A DNA stretch of 64,000 nt from Streptomyces sp. LUP47B (GCF_001746295.1 NZ_MJAH01000020.1:62001-126000), one strand, 5' to 3'; positions 1 through 8,390 are shown, numbered from the stretch's first letter. The notes: generated from the letters alone by a model not told the origin. Numbers and translations are program-made.

Positions 1-1079
1 AGATGATCATCAACGATTACTTCTCGAAGTGGGTGCAGAGCTACCGCGACCTGCCGCTGCTGATCAACCAGTGGGCGAACGTGGTGCGTTGGGAACTCCG
101 GCCCCGGCTCTTCCTGCGGACGACGGAGTTCCTGTGGCAGGAGGGGCACACCGCGCACGCGACCGAGGAGGACGCGCGTGCGTTCGCCTCGCACATCCAC
201 CGGCAGGTCTACGAGGACTTCATGACCGATGTCCTCGCCATGGACGTCGTCGCCGGCCGCAAGACCGTCAAGGAGCGCTTCGCCGGGGCCGTCAACACTC
301 TGACGCTCGAAGGCATGATGGGCGACGGCAAGGCCCTCCAGATGGCCACCAGCCACGAGTTGGGCCAGAACTTCGCCAAGGCCTTCAACACCTCGTACCT
401 GTCCAAGGACGGCACCCAGGAACTCGTCTGGCAGACCTCCTGGGGCTCGACCACCCGCATGATCGGCGCCCTGGTGATGATGCACGGCGACGACCACGGT
501 CTCCGCGTCCCGCCGCGGCTCGCGCAGACCCAGGTCGTCGTCCTCGCGATCAAGGGCGACGAGCCGGTTCTGGCCAAGGTCCGCGAGATCGGCGACCGGT
601 TGAGGGCGGCGGGCATCCGCGTCCACGTCGACGACCGCACCGACACCCCCTTCGGCCGCCGCGCGGTCGACTGGGAGCTCAAGGGCGTACCGGTCCGCGT
701 CGAGGTCGGGCCCCGTGACCTGGAGAGCGGCACCGCGATGGTGGCGCGGCGGATCCCGGGAGGCAAGCAAGCGATCGCCGTCGAGGATCTCGTACGACTG
801 CTCCCGGCCGTCCTCGAGGAGGACCAGGCGCTGCTGCTGGCCCAGTCCCGCGAGCGCCGCGAGTCCCGTACGACCGAGGTGTCGACGTTCGGCGAAGCCG
901 TCGAGGCCGCCGTCGCCGGCGGCTGGGCGCGGATCCCGTGGGCCACCCTCGGCGAAGAAGGCGAGGCCGGGCTGGCCGAGCACGCGGTGACCGTACGGTG
1001 TCTGGTCGCGGAGGACGGGTCGGTGCCGAGTGCCGACGACGCGCCCGGTAACGTCGCGGTCGTCGCGCGCGCTTACTGA
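1..1079 (+). CDS. proS: Prolyl-tRNA synthetase, archaeal/eukaryotic-type, C-terminal part (5' truncated by window)
   Basis: Class II aminoacyl-tRNA synthetase charging tRNA-Pro with proline in the cytoplasm. The visible 358 residues hold class II motif 2 (RTTEFLWQEGHTAH), a motif 3 region (STTRMIGALVMMHGDDHG), an anticodon-binding domain (from about QVVVLAIKGDEP) and the family's C-terminal zinc-type domain ending in a terminal Tyr (VVARAY). This fits the roughly 470-residue type lacking the bacterial INS editing insertion, so about 110 N-terminal residues lie upstream. Only one Cys remains in the C-terminal domain, so the zinc site of archaeal enzymes looks degenerate. The family call is firm; whether this is the only ProRS of the genome cannot be seen. 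Confidence 0.93.
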   Translation, partial: MIINDYFSKWVQSYRDLPLLINQWANVVRWELRPRLFLRTTEFLWQEGHTAHATEEDARAFASHIHRQVYEDFMTDVLAMDVVAGRKTVKERFAGAVNTLTLEGMMGDGKALQMATSHELGQNFAKAFNTSYLSKDGTQELVWQTSWGSTTRMIGALVMMHGDDHGLRVPPRLAQTQVVVLAIKGDEPVLAKVREIGDRLRAAGIRVHVDDRTDTPFGRRAVDWELKGVPVRVEVGPRDLESGTAMVARRIPGGKQAIAVEDLVRLLPAVLEEDQALLLAQSRERRESRTTEVSTFGEAVEAAVAGGWARIPWATLGEEGEAGLAEHAVTVRCLVAEDGSVPSADDAPGNVAVVARAY

Positions 1080-1306
1080 GGCAGAGCCCTTCCGGTGCGA
1101 GAGCGGCCGAAACGCCTCTTGCGCAACTGCGGATCACAACCGCACCGGCGCGTGGACACGATCTACGCGCTGGGGCGTACCTCACACTACGCACCAGCTT
1201 GGTATGAGCTGTGAGGCTTCTCCGCAGATCAGCGCACCCGCCCTCGTCTCCACGCATCAGCGGCAACTGACGGGTACGTGCAAATTATTTGGGATGCCCC
1301 GGAATA

Positions 1307-1332
1307 GGAACACTGGGGCACCCCGGCTCGTT
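1307..1332 (+). promoter_or_regulatory. Candidate ECF-type promoter for the SprT-like gene
   Basis: GGAAC at 1307-1311 and GTT at 1330-1332 are separated by 18 nt, the arrangement expected for GGAAY-N18-GTT promoters read by SigR-like ECF sigma factors. The downstream GTG start is only 8 nt beyond the -10 element and no Shine-Dalgarno sequence precedes it, so a leaderless mRNA is plausible. Short motifs like this arise by chance, hence the low confidence. Confidence 0.35.
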
Positions 1333-1340
1333 GTCATTAC

Positions 1341-1943
1341 GTGAGCACGACACAGACACCACCTGTTCTCGCCGCAGAGCTGGCAGAGGCGTGGGCCGAC
1401 ATTCAGCGGTACCACCCCGAACTGCCCGACCTTGCCGCGCCAGAGTCCCTGATCGGGGAGTCGTCGTCCGCGTGCGGTCACGAACTCTCCTTCGAGCGAC
1501 TGCTTCATGAGGCAGTCCACGGCATCGCCGCCGCGCGAGGCATCCGCGACACCTCCCGCGCCGGCCGCTACCACAACCGCAGATTCCTCGCGATCGCCGA
1601 GGAGATGGGCCTGGACCACCCCGAGGAGCCGCACCCGAGCAGCGGCTTCTCACTGGTCACGCTCACCCCCGAGGCAAAGCGTCGCTATCGCCCGACCATC
1701 GATCAGCTCCAGCGCGCCCTCAAGGCCCACACGGCGGCGACCTCCGCCGACACCGCCCGCTCCTTCCGGGGACCGGCGGCCCGTCACGGCTCCTCCGGAG
1801 GCGGGGTCCGGGTCAAGGCGGTCTGCGACTGCGGCCGCAATGTGAGGGTCGTCCCCTCCGTCCTGGCCCAGGCGCCGATCGTCTGCGGGGGCTGCGGCAA
1901 GCCGTTCCGCATCCCCGACGTCGTGGGCGCGGCGGCAGGCTGA
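1341..1943 (+). CDS. SprT-like zinc metalloprotein
   Basis: 200-residue protein of the SprT-like family. The zinc/catalytic motif HEAVH is at residues 56-60, with a likely third ligand in GRYHNRR (His78). The C-terminal part carries a zinc-ribbon pattern (CDCGRN, then CGGCG). SprT/Spartan relatives include DNA-protein crosslink proteases, but the substrate of this bacterial version is unknown. The GTG start has no ribosome binding site and directly follows a candidate ECF promoter, suggesting leaderless translation. It is flanked by proS and the rpsP operon and appears to be transcribed alone. Confidence 0.8.
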   Translation: MSTTQTPPVLAAELAEAWADIQRYHPELPDLAAPESLIGESSSACGHELSFERLLHEAVHGIAAARGIRDTSRAGRYHNRRFLAIAEEMGLDHPEEPHPSSGFSLVTLTPEAKRRYRPTIDQLQRALKAHTAATSADTARSFRGPAARHGSSGGGVRVKAVCDCGRNVRVVPSVLAQAPIVCGGCGKPFRIPDVVGAAAG

Positions 1944-2195
1944 GATCGCGGCTGCTCGTGGCAGTCGCGGTCGGCCGGAGGGCACCTGGCACGCCGGGTG
2001 CCCCTCAGGCATGCACGTGCGCGGCCTCGGTCCGAGGTGAGCCGCGGGGTGTGGCACAATGGCTAGCTGTACTCGACAGCCGCACAGGAACCCTCTCGCC
2101 TCCGGCTGACGCGTCCATCGGGCACTCGGGTACCGCAACCCCACGCGGCAGTCTCGCCGTGCCCAACCACGTCAAATCCAGGAGAACCCACTCCC

Positions 2196-2615
2196 GTGGC
2201 AGTCAAGATCAAGCTGAAGCGTCTGGGCAAGATCCGTTCGCCTCACTACCGCATCGTCGTCGCCGACTCCCGCACTCGCCGTGACGGCCGTGCGATCGAG
2301 GAGATCGGCCTGTACCACCCGGTGCAGAACCCCTCGCGCATCGAGGTCGACGCCGACCGTGTGGCGTACTGGCTCGGTGTCGGCGCACAGCCGACCGAGC
2401 CCGTGCTCGCCATCCTGAAGAAGACCGGCGACTGGCAGAAGTTCAAGGGCGAGCCCGCCCCTGCTCCGCTGCTCCAGCCGGCCGAGAAGGCCGCGCGTCC
2501 CTCGTTCGAGGCCCTTGGTGGCGACGACGAGGGCAAGGGTGAGGCCATCACCCAGAAGAAGAAGGCTGAGAAGAAGGACGAGGCTCCGGCCGAGTCCGGG
2601 TCGACCGAGGCCTGA
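2196..2615 (+). CDS. rpsP: 30S ribosomal protein S16
   Basis: Small-subunit ribosomal protein S16, an assembly protein of the 30S body. The first 80 residues are the standard S16 core (AVKIKLKRLGKIRSPHYRIV and following). A charged tail rich in Lys, Glu and Ala extends the protein to 139 residues, as in other actinobacteria. The start is GTG with AGGAG upstream. It heads the tightly packed block rpsP-khpA-rimM-trmD, which links ribosome assembly with tRNA modification. A leader of more than 100 nt is likely, with a possible -10 CACAAT near 2052. Confidence 0.98.
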   Translation: MAVKIKLKRLGKIRSPHYRIVVADSRTRRDGRAIEEIGLYHPVQNPSRIEVDADRVAYWLGVGAQPTEPVLAILKKTGDWQKFKGEPAPAPLLQPAEKAARPSFEALGGDDEGKGEAITQKKKAEKKDEAPAESGSTEA

Positions 2616-2617
2616 GC

Positions 2618-2857
2618 ATGCTCGAGGAGGCTCTCGAGCACCTCGTGAAGGGCATCGTCGACAACCCTGACGATGTGCAGGTCGCCTCGCGCGACCTGCG
2701 CCGCGGGCGCGTTCTCGAGGTCCGGGTCCACCCCGACGACCTCGGCAAGGTGATCGGCCGCAACGGCCGCACCGCGCGTGCTCTGCGCACCGTCGTGGGT
2801 GCCATCGGCGGCCGCGGTGTCCGCGTCGACCTCGTCGACGTCGACCACGTCCGCTGA
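2618..2857 (+). CDS. khpA: KH-domain RNA-binding protein (KhpA type)
   Basis: 79-residue single KH-domain protein, starting two bases after the rpsP stop. The GXXG loop is seen as GRNG within KVIGRNGRTARALRTVV, and the sequence matches the conserved small KH protein found between rpsP and rimM in Gram-positive bacteria. It binds RNA, with links to ribosome assembly and sRNA function in other species. Length and context are typical. Confidence 0.95.
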   Translation: MLEEALEHLVKGIVDNPDDVQVASRDLRRGRVLEVRVHPDDLGKVIGRNGRTARALRTVVGAIGGRGVRVDLVDVDHVR

Positions 2858-2940
2858 CGTCAAACGCAGCACCGGCTCGGGCCGGGGAGGGCCATCGGGC
2901 CGTCCCCGGCCCGTAGTCGTATGACAGGAGAGCAAGCACA

Positions 2941-3492
2941 GTGCAGCTGGTAGTCGCACGGATCGGCCGCGCCCACGGCATCAAGGGCGACGTCACCGTC
3001 GAGGTACGAACCGACGAGCCCGAACTCAGGCTCGCCCCCGGTGCCGTCCTGGCCACCGACCCGGCCTCCACGGGGCCGCTCACCATCGAGACCGGCCGCG
3101 TCCACAGCGGCCGTCTCCTCCTGCGCTTCGAGGGCGTGAAGGACCGCAGCGCCGCCGAAGCCCTCCGCAACACCCTCCTGATCGCCGAGGTCGATCCGGA
3201 GGAGCTGCCGGAGGAGGAGGACGAGTACTACGACCACCAGCTGATGGATCTCGACGTGGTCACCGCGGACGGCGTCGAGGTCGGCCGGATCACCGAGATC
3301 TCCCACCTGCCCTCCCAGGACCTCTTCATCGTCGAGCGGCCCGACGGCAGTGAGGTGCTGATCCCCTTCGTCGAGGAGATCGTCGCCGAGATCGACCTGG
3401 CGGAGCAGAAGGCGGTCATCACACCACCGCCCGGGCTGATCGACGACCGCGCCGAGATCGCGTCCTCCCGGGACTCCGAGGACGAGTCCTGA
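2941..3492 (+). CDS. rimM: Ribosome maturation factor RimM
   Basis: 183-residue RimM, which binds S19 and assists 16S rRNA processing and 30S head maturation. The N-terminal RimM barrel (VVARIGRAHGIKGDVTVEVRT) is followed by a PRC-barrel (YYDHQLMDLDVVTADG...). The GTG start has AGGAG about a dozen bases upstream. Its TGA stop overlaps the trmD ATG by one base, implying translational coupling. The acidic C-terminal tail is ordinary for the genus. Confidence 0.97.
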   Translation: MQLVVARIGRAHGIKGDVTVEVRTDEPELRLAPGAVLATDPASTGPLTIETGRVHSGRLLLRFEGVKDRSAAEALRNTLLIAEVDPEELPEEEDEYYDHQLMDLDVVTADGVEVGRITEISHLPSQDLFIVERPDGSEVLIPFVEEIVAEIDLAEQKAVITPPPGLIDDRAEIASSRDSEDES

Positions 3493-4325
3493 TGCGGCTC
3501 GACGTCGTCACGATCTTCCCCGCGTACCTCGAACCCCTGAACGTCTCCCTGGTCGGCAAGGCACGCGCGCGTGGGCAGCTGGACGTGCACGTCCACGATC
3601 TGCGCGAGTGGACGCACGACCGGCACAACACCGTCGACGACACCCCGTACGGCGGCGGCCCGGGCATGGTCATGAAGACCGACCCCTGGGGGGACGCGCT
3701 GGACTGCGTGCTCGCGGACGGCTACGAGACGGGCTCCCACGCGCCCGCGCTCATCGTCCCCACCCCGAGCGGCCGCCCCTTCACCCAGGAACTCGCCGTG
3801 GAGCTCTCCGAGCGCCCCTGGCTGATCTTCACCCCGGCGCGCTACGAGGGCATCGACCGCCGGGTGATCGACGAGTACGCCACCCGCATGCCCGTCCACG
3901 AGGTGTCCATCGGCGACTACGTCCTCGCCGGCGGCGAAGCGGCCGTACTGGTGGTCACCGAGGCGGTGGCCCGGCTGCTACCCGGTGTGCTGGGCAACGC
4001 CGAATCGCACCGGGACGACTCCTTCGCGCCCGGAGCCATGGCGAACCTGCTCGAAGGCCCCGTCTACACCAAGCCGCCCGAGTGGCGCGGCCGCGGCATC
4101 CCGGACGTGCTGCTGAGCGGGCACCACGGCAAGATCGCCCGCTGGCGCCGCGACGAGGCACTCCGGCGTACGGCGGCCAACAGGCCCGACCTCATCGAGC
4201 GCTGTGACCCGGGGATCTTCGACAAGAAGGACCGCGAGATGCTCTCCATCCTGGGCTGGGCGCCGGACCCGGCGGGGGAGCCGTACGGCCGATTTTGGCG
4301 CAGGCCGGAAGGCGTGGAACAATAG
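3492..4325 (+). CDS. trmD: tRNA (guanine-N1)-methyltransferase TrmD
   Basis: 277-residue SPOUT-class methyltransferase making m1G37 in tRNAs with a G at position 36, using S-adenosylmethionine; this prevents +1 frameshifting. The trefoil-knot SAM site is visible in IGDYVLAGGEAAVLV, followed by ARLLPGVLGNAES, and the N-terminus RLDVVTIFPAYL is typical. It is coupled to rimM by a TGATG overlap and precedes rplS, the classical rpsP-rimM-trmD-rplS order. Confidence 0.98.
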   Translation: MRLDVVTIFPAYLEPLNVSLVGKARARGQLDVHVHDLREWTHDRHNTVDDTPYGGGPGMVMKTDPWGDALDCVLADGYETGSHAPALIVPTPSGRPFTQELAVELSERPWLIFTPARYEGIDRRVIDEYATRMPVHEVSIGDYVLAGGEAAVLVVTEAVARLLPGVLGNAESHRDDSFAPGAMANLLEGPVYTKPPEWRGRGIPDVLLSGHHGKIARWRRDEALRRTAANRPDLIERCDPGIFDKKDREMLSILGWAPDPAGEPYGRFWRRPEGVEQ

Positions 4326-4458
4326 GCCGCTGTTGTGCGTCGTCCGGCGTGCGCCCCTGCCACAGGGGGATACGACGCCCGCCCCGGCACGGACAGCCTC
4401 CTCACGAAACACTAACTACCGCCGATGACCTGTGGCATGGGCGAAGAAAGCAGACGAA

Positions 4459-4809
4459 ATGTCTCACCTGCTCGACATCGTCGACTCCGCGTCGCTGCGC
4501 ACCGACATCCCGGCCTTCCGCCCGGGTGACACCGTCAACGTCCACGTCCGCGTCATCGAGGGCAACCGCTCCCGTGTGCAGCAGTTCAAGGGCGTGGTGA
4601 TCCGTCGCCAGGGCGCCGGTGTCCGCGAGACCTTCACGGTCCGCAAGGTCTCGTTCTCCGTCGGCGTCGAGCGCACCTTCCCGGTGCACACCCCGATCGT
4701 CGAGAAGATCGAGCTCGTCACCCGCGGTGACGTGCGTCGCGCGAAGCTGTACTACCTGCGCGAGCTCCGCGGCAAGGCCGCGAAGATCAAGGAGAAGCGC
4801 GACAACTGA
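4459..4809 (+). CDS. rplS: 50S ribosomal protein L19
   Basis: 116-residue large-subunit protein L19, located at the 30S-50S interface. The start is taken at the ATG giving MSHLLDIVDSASLRTDIPAF, because the upstream in-frame GTG would add an atypical extension. Core motifs FRPGDTVNVHVRVIEG and RVQQFKGVVIRRQG are intact, and the basic tail ends with KIKEKRDN. It lies about 130 bp after trmD, so it may also have its own promoter. Confidence 0.98.
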   Translation: MSHLLDIVDSASLRTDIPAFRPGDTVNVHVRVIEGNRSRVQQFKGVVIRRQGAGVRETFTVRKVSFSVGVERTFPVHTPIVEKIELVTRGDVRRAKLYYLRELRGKAAKIKEKRDN

Positions 4810-4815
4810 GCGCTT

Positions 4816-4845
4816 TTCGGAGGTCACAGCGGGGCCGGATAGCAT
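4816..4845 (+). promoter_or_regulatory. Candidate promoter of the signal peptidase operon
   Basis: A -10-like TAGCAT lies at 4840-4845, nine bases before the sipW ATG, with a weak -35 (TTCGGA, 4816-4821) 18 bp further up. No good Shine-Dalgarno sequence precedes the ATG at proper spacing, so a very short leader is possible. Confidence 0.35.
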
Positions 4846-4854
4846 CTGGCTCCG

Positions 4855-5550
4855 ATGGACACCGAAGCACAGCCGACGGAGCGCGACCGCTCCTCCCGCC
4901 CCGCACCAGGGGCCGTGGAGGGACGGTCGCGTTTCGCGTTGGTGTCGAGGATCACCGAAGGGCTGCCAGGGGGCCGGATCTCCCTGGCCCTGCTGCTCTG
5001 CCTGGTCTTTCTTCTGTTGATCAGTACGTTCGTGGTCAGACCATTCCAGATTCCCAGCGGATCCATGGAAAACGGATTGAGGATCGGGGACCGGGTTCTC
5101 GTAAATAGGTTGGCGTACCGTTTCGGTGCCGAGCCGCGGCGGGGAGATGTGGTCGTGTTCGACGGAACCGGGTATTTCGGGGACGGGGACTACATCAAAC
5201 GCGTTGTGGGTGTGGGGGGAGACCACGTGGTCTGCTGCGACAAGGTGGGGAGGATCGAGGTGAACGGCCGGTCGGTCGACGAATCGGGCTTCCTGTACCC
5301 GGGCGACAGCCCGTCCTCGGTGTCCTTCGACGTCGAGGTGCCCGACGGCGCGCTCTTCGTCCTCGGTGACCACCGCAGCGTCTCCAGCGACTCCCGGAAC
5401 CATCTGGGCTCACCGGGCGGCGGCATGATCCCCGTCGACGACGTGCTCGGACGGGCCGACTGGATCGTCTGGCCCACCGGCCACGCCACCCGTCTGCACC
5501 GTTCCGCCGCCTACGCGCGCGTGCCCGCAGCGGAGGGTGCGCATGGGTAA
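4855..5550 (+). CDS. sipW: Type I signal peptidase 1 (SipW-like)
   Basis: 231-residue membrane-bound signal peptidase that removes signal peptides from Sec and Tat exports. One N-terminal transmembrane segment (ISLALLLCLVFLLLISTFVV) precedes the catalytic Ser in PSGSME and the general-base Lys in YIKRVVGVGGD; the Ser-Lys dyad is intact. It lacks a C-terminal membrane anchor, unlike the next three paralogues. It is first of four adjacent sip genes, a cluster described in S. lividans as sipW-sipX-sipY plus sipZ. Symbols follow gene order. Confidence 0.92.
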   Translation: MDTEAQPTERDRSSRPAPGAVEGRSRFALVSRITEGLPGGRISLALLLCLVFLLLISTFVVRPFQIPSGSMENGLRIGDRVLVNRLAYRFGAEPRRGDVVVFDGTGYFGDGDYIKRVVGVGGDHVVCCDKVGRIEVNGRSVDESGFLYPGDSPSSVSFDVEVPDGALFVLGDHRSVSSDSRNHLGSPGGGMIPVDDVLGRADWIVWPTGHATRLHRSAAYARVPAAEGAHG

Positions 5551-6640
5551 CCGCGGCAAACCGCGCGGTGTGTCGAGTTCCGCCGCCGACAATCTGCTGC
5601 CCACCGGCGTCCGGCGTTCCGCCGGCTCCGCGGGCGGCGGCCGCTCGCGCGCGGAGCGGCGCAAGCTCCAGCGCAAGGTCAAGCGGCGCAGGAGGCGGGG
5701 CGCGGTCAAGGAGATACCCCTCCTCGTCGGCGTGGCCGTCCTCATAGCCCTGGTCCTGAAGACCTTCCTCGTCCAGGCGTTCGTGATCCCGTCCGGCTCG
5801 ATGGAGCAGACGATCCGGATCGGCGACCGCGTCCTGGTCGACAAGTTCACCCCGTGGTTCGGCTCCGAGCCGCAGCGCGGGGACGTCGTCGTCTTCAAGG
5901 ACCCCGGCGGCTGGCTCCAGGACGAGCAGACCACGACGAAGAAGGACGACCCCGTCGTCGTCAAGCAGGTCAAGGAGGGCCTGACCTTCATCGGCCTGCT
6001 GCCGTCCGACAACGAGAAGGACCTCATCAAGCGGGTCGTCGGGGTCGGTGGCGACCGCGTCAAGTGCTGTGACACCCAGGGGCGGGTGACCGTCAACGGC
6101 GTCCCCCTGAGCGAGACCGACTACCTCTATCCGGGAAACGCCCCCTCCACCCAGGAGTTCGACATCACCGTCCCCCAGGGACGGCTGTGGGTCATGGGGG
6201 ACCACCGCGGCAACTCCGCGGACTCGCGCGCCCACCAGGACACCGACTACGGCGGCACCGTCTCCCTGGACTCGGTGGTCGGGCGGGCCATGGTCATCGC
6301 CTGGCCCTTCGGGCACATGACGACACTGAAAGAACCGAAAACTTACTCTTCCGTGGCCGACTCGGCACCAGGGACGACCTCAGGCTCCCAGGCGTCGCTT
6401 AGGGTTGCTCCCGAGGATCCGAACGAAGCGATCCAACTCCCGAGCCCTGCGGAACTCCCGCTCGTTATGGGAGTGGTGGGCCTGCGCCGAACCTGGGGCA
6501 GGCGGCGGCACAGAGTAAGGAGTTGGCGTGGGGGATGTGGCGGTTGGCGCACGATCCGGGCACGACGGCGAGGAGCACCGCGGACGCCCCGTGGAAGCAG
6601 CCGACCCGGCCGCGGACAGCGCCGTGACCTCCGGGAGTGA
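5543..6640 (+). CDS. sipX: Type I signal peptidase 2 (SipX-like)
   Basis: Signal peptidase with a basic N-terminus (RKLQRKVKRRRRRG), a transmembrane helix (IPLLVGVAVLIALVLKTFLV), catalytic Ser in PSGSMEQ and Lys in LIKRVVGVGGD. The start is the ATG five bases after GGAGGG, although an in-frame GTG lies two codons earlier. It overlaps the sipW stop. The last roughly 40 residues are an Arg/Gly-rich tail encoded inside the beginning of sipY, an overlap of 113 bp. Compared with family members this tail may be genuine or reflect a lost stop. A short hydrophobic stretch (LPLVMGVVGL) precedes it as a possible second anchor. Confidence 0.9.
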   Translation: MGNRGKPRGVSSSAADNLLPTGVRRSAGSAGGGRSRAERRKLQRKVKRRRRRGAVKEIPLLVGVAVLIALVLKTFLVQAFVIPSGSMEQTIRIGDRVLVDKFTPWFGSEPQRGDVVVFKDPGGWLQDEQTTTKKDDPVVVKQVKEGLTFIGLLPSDNEKDLIKRVVGVGGDRVKCCDTQGRVTVNGVPLSETDYLYPGNAPSTQEFDITVPQGRLWVMGDHRGNSADSRAHQDTDYGGTVSLDSVVGRAMVIAWPFGHMTTLKEPKTYSSVADSAPGTTSGSQASLRVAPEDPNEAIQLPSPAELPLVMGVVGLRRTWGRRRHRVRSWRGGCGGWRTIRARRRGAPRTPRGSSRPGRGQRRDLRE

Positions 6641-7499
6641 CTCCGGGGCGACCGAGGACGGCATGGCGACGGAGGTAAAGGGAGGGGGGCCCGGCGACTC
6701 GGCCCCCAAGGCGAAGAAGCAGCGCTCCTTCTGGAAGGAGCTGCCCATCCTGGTCGGCATCGCGCTCGTACTGGCGCTGCTGATCAAGACGTTTCTGGTG
6801 CAGGCCTTCTCGATCCCGTCGGACTCGATGCAGAACACCCTCCAGGAGGGTGACCGCGTCCTGGTCGACAAGCTCACCCCGTGGTTCGGCTCCGAGCCCG
6901 AGCGCGGCGAGGTGGTCGTCTTCCACGACCCCGACAACTGGCTGGCGGGCGAGCCGACGGCGGACCCGAACGCCGTACAGACGTTCCTCTCCTGGATCGG
7001 CCTGATGCCCTCCGCCGAGGAGAAGGACCTCATCAAGCGCGTCGTCGGCGTGGGTGGTGACACGGTCTCCTGCGAGGGCACCGGCCCGCTGAAGGTCAAC
7101 GGCAAGGCGCTGAGCGAGGCGTCCTACGTCTACGCGGGCAACACCCCGTGCAGCCAGGACGACCAGGGCGGCCAGTTCACGGTGAAGGTCCCCAAGGGCT
7201 ACATCTGGGTGATGGGCGACCACCGGCAGAACTCCCGTGACTCGCGCTACAACCAGTCGGACAAGCACCACGGCATGGTCCCGGTCGACGACGTCGTCGG
7301 GCGCGCCGTCGTGAAGGCCTGGCCGCTCAACCGCTGGGGCACGCTGCCCAAGCCCGACACCTTCGACCAGGCCGGCATCAACAACGGGTCGTCGGCCTCC
7401 GCCGCCCTGACCGTCGCGCCGCAGGGGATCGCCCTCGTCGGTGTGGTGCCGGTGGCGTTGTGGCGGCGCAGGAGGATCACCGTGGAGCGGTCCCGCTGA
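6528..7499 (+). CDS. sipY: Type I signal peptidase 3 (SipY-like)
   Basis: 323-residue signal peptidase. A disordered acidic N-terminus of about 65 residues precedes a transmembrane helix (LPILVGIALVLALLIKTFLV), catalytic Ser in PSDSMQ (Asp replaces the usual Gly) and Lys in LIKRVVGVGGD. A second hydrophobic segment near the C-terminus (GIALVGVVPVALW) is followed by RRRR, consistent with a C-terminal anchor. The GTG start is supported by AAGGAG five bases upstream, so the long overlap with sipX is real if sipX has no earlier stop. SipY is the main processing enzyme in S. lividans, as I recall. Confidence 0.92.
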   Translation: MGDVAVGARSGHDGEEHRGRPVEAADPAADSAVTSGSDSGATEDGMATEVKGGGPGDSAPKAKKQRSFWKELPILVGIALVLALLIKTFLVQAFSIPSDSMQNTLQEGDRVLVDKLTPWFGSEPERGEVVVFHDPDNWLAGEPTADPNAVQTFLSWIGLMPSAEEKDLIKRVVGVGGDTVSCEGTGPLKVNGKALSEASYVYAGNTPCSQDDQGGQFTVKVPKGYIWVMGDHRQNSRDSRYNQSDKHHGMVPVDDVVGRAVVKAWPLNRWGTLPKPDTFDQAGINNGSSASAALTVAPQGIALVGVVPVALWRRRRITVERSR

Positions 7500-7559
7500 T
7501 CACACCTTCTTCACCGGGAGTGCCGCGCGACCTGGCGAAAGCTTTGCGGAGCGGGTGAC

Positions 7560-7592
7560 CCCGGCCGGGGAGGAGGGGCTGCCCCGGCCGGG
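7560..7592 (+). terminator. GC hairpin between sipY and sipZ
   Basis: Perfect 11-bp inverted repeat, CCCGGCCGGGG at 7560-7570 and CCCCGGCCGGG at 7582-7592, with an 11-nt loop. There is no U tract, as is common for Streptomyces terminators. It separates the sipWXY operon from sipZ, which heads a separate transcription unit in S. lividans. Confidence 0.6.
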
Positions 7593-7602
7593 TACCGCCG
7601 GG

Positions 7603-7608
7603 TAGGGT
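7603..7608 (+). promoter_or_regulatory. Candidate -10 box of a leaderless sipZ promoter
   Basis: TAGGGT lies eight bases before the sipZ ATG with no Shine-Dalgarno sequence between. A TANNNT box this close to a start codon is the usual sign of a leaderless transcript in Streptomyces. The -35 is not clear. Confidence 0.4.
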
Positions 7609-7616
7609 GCGGATCC

Positions 7617-8390
7617 ATGGGTGGCGAGAGCACTACACGTACGGCCCCGCGGAGCGGCGGCACCAGCACGGGCCCGGTGGGCGGCCGGACCGGACAGCGA
7701 CTGTCCGGACTGGCCGTCGCACTGGGCCTGGTGCTGTTTCTCGGGGGATTCGCCTGGGGAGCGGTGCTGTACCGGCCGTACACCGTGCCCACCGGCTCGA
7801 TGACGCCCACGATCGACGCGGGCGACCGGGTGCTGGCACAGCGCGTCGACGGCGACGAGATACGCCGGGGCGATGTCGTCGTCTTCACCGACACGAGCTG
7901 GGTGACCGGCGCCTCGGTGGTCAAGCGGGTGGTCGCGGTCGGCGGGGACACCGTCTCCTGCTGCACCGACGGGAAGCTGACCGTCAACGGTAAGAAGATC
8001 GACGAGACGTATCTCAAGGGCGGCCCGGTCGAGGACAAGTCCATCCCGACGGTGAAGGTTCCCAAGGACCGCCTGTTCCTGCTCGGCGACGAGCGTCAGG
8101 GCTCGCTGGACTCCTCCGCCCACCTCACCGACGCCGCCCAGGGCACCGTCGCGCGGTCTGCCGTGACTGCTCGGGTGGACGCTGTCGTATGGCCCTGGAA
8201 GGGCATGCTGGAGCGCCCCACCGGCTTCGAGCCGCTCGGCGCGCTCTCCTCGCCAGGACCGCTGCGTGCGATCTTCATCGTGATCCTGGCCGGCGCGGTG
8301 CTTGTGCTGGGCGGCGGGGCGTACGGGCCCGTCGCCAAGCTCTTCGGCGGACGCTCCCGCGTCCGGACGGAGACCGTCGGTGCCCGCTGA
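7617..8390 (+). CDS. sipZ: Type I signal peptidase 4 (SipZ-like)
   Basis: 257-residue signal peptidase with a transmembrane segment near the N-terminus (LSGLAVALGLVLFLGGFAWG), catalytic Ser in PTGSMTP, Lys in VVKRVVAVGGD, and a C-terminal membrane anchor (AIFIVILAGAVLVLGGGAYG). It is the most divergent of the four copies. A hairpin and a separate -10 box upstream suggest that it begins its own operon with the NUDIX gene, whose start overlaps its end. Confidence 0.92.
   Translation: MGGESTTRTAPRSGGTSTGPVGGRTGQRLSGLAVALGLVLFLGGFAWGAVLYRPYTVPTGSMTPTIDAGDRVLAQRVDGDEIRRGDVVVFTDTSWVTGASVVKRVVAVGGDTVSCCTDGKLTVNGKKIDETYLKGGPVEDKSIPTVKVPKDRLFLLGDERQGSLDSSAHLTDAAQGTVARSAVTARVDAVVWPWKGMLERPTGFEPLGALSSPGPLRAIFIVILAGAVLVLGGGAYGPVAKLFGGRSRVRTETVGAR

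Noticed and set aside
1301..1332. SigR promoter using GGAAT at 1301-1305
   Set aside because: The distance to GTT is 24 bp, too long; the GGAAC at 1307 gives the proper 18 bp and is used instead.
2041..2195. tRNA or small RNA gene before rpsP
   Set aside because: No cloverleaf or T-loop consensus is found; the region looks like an mRNA leader.
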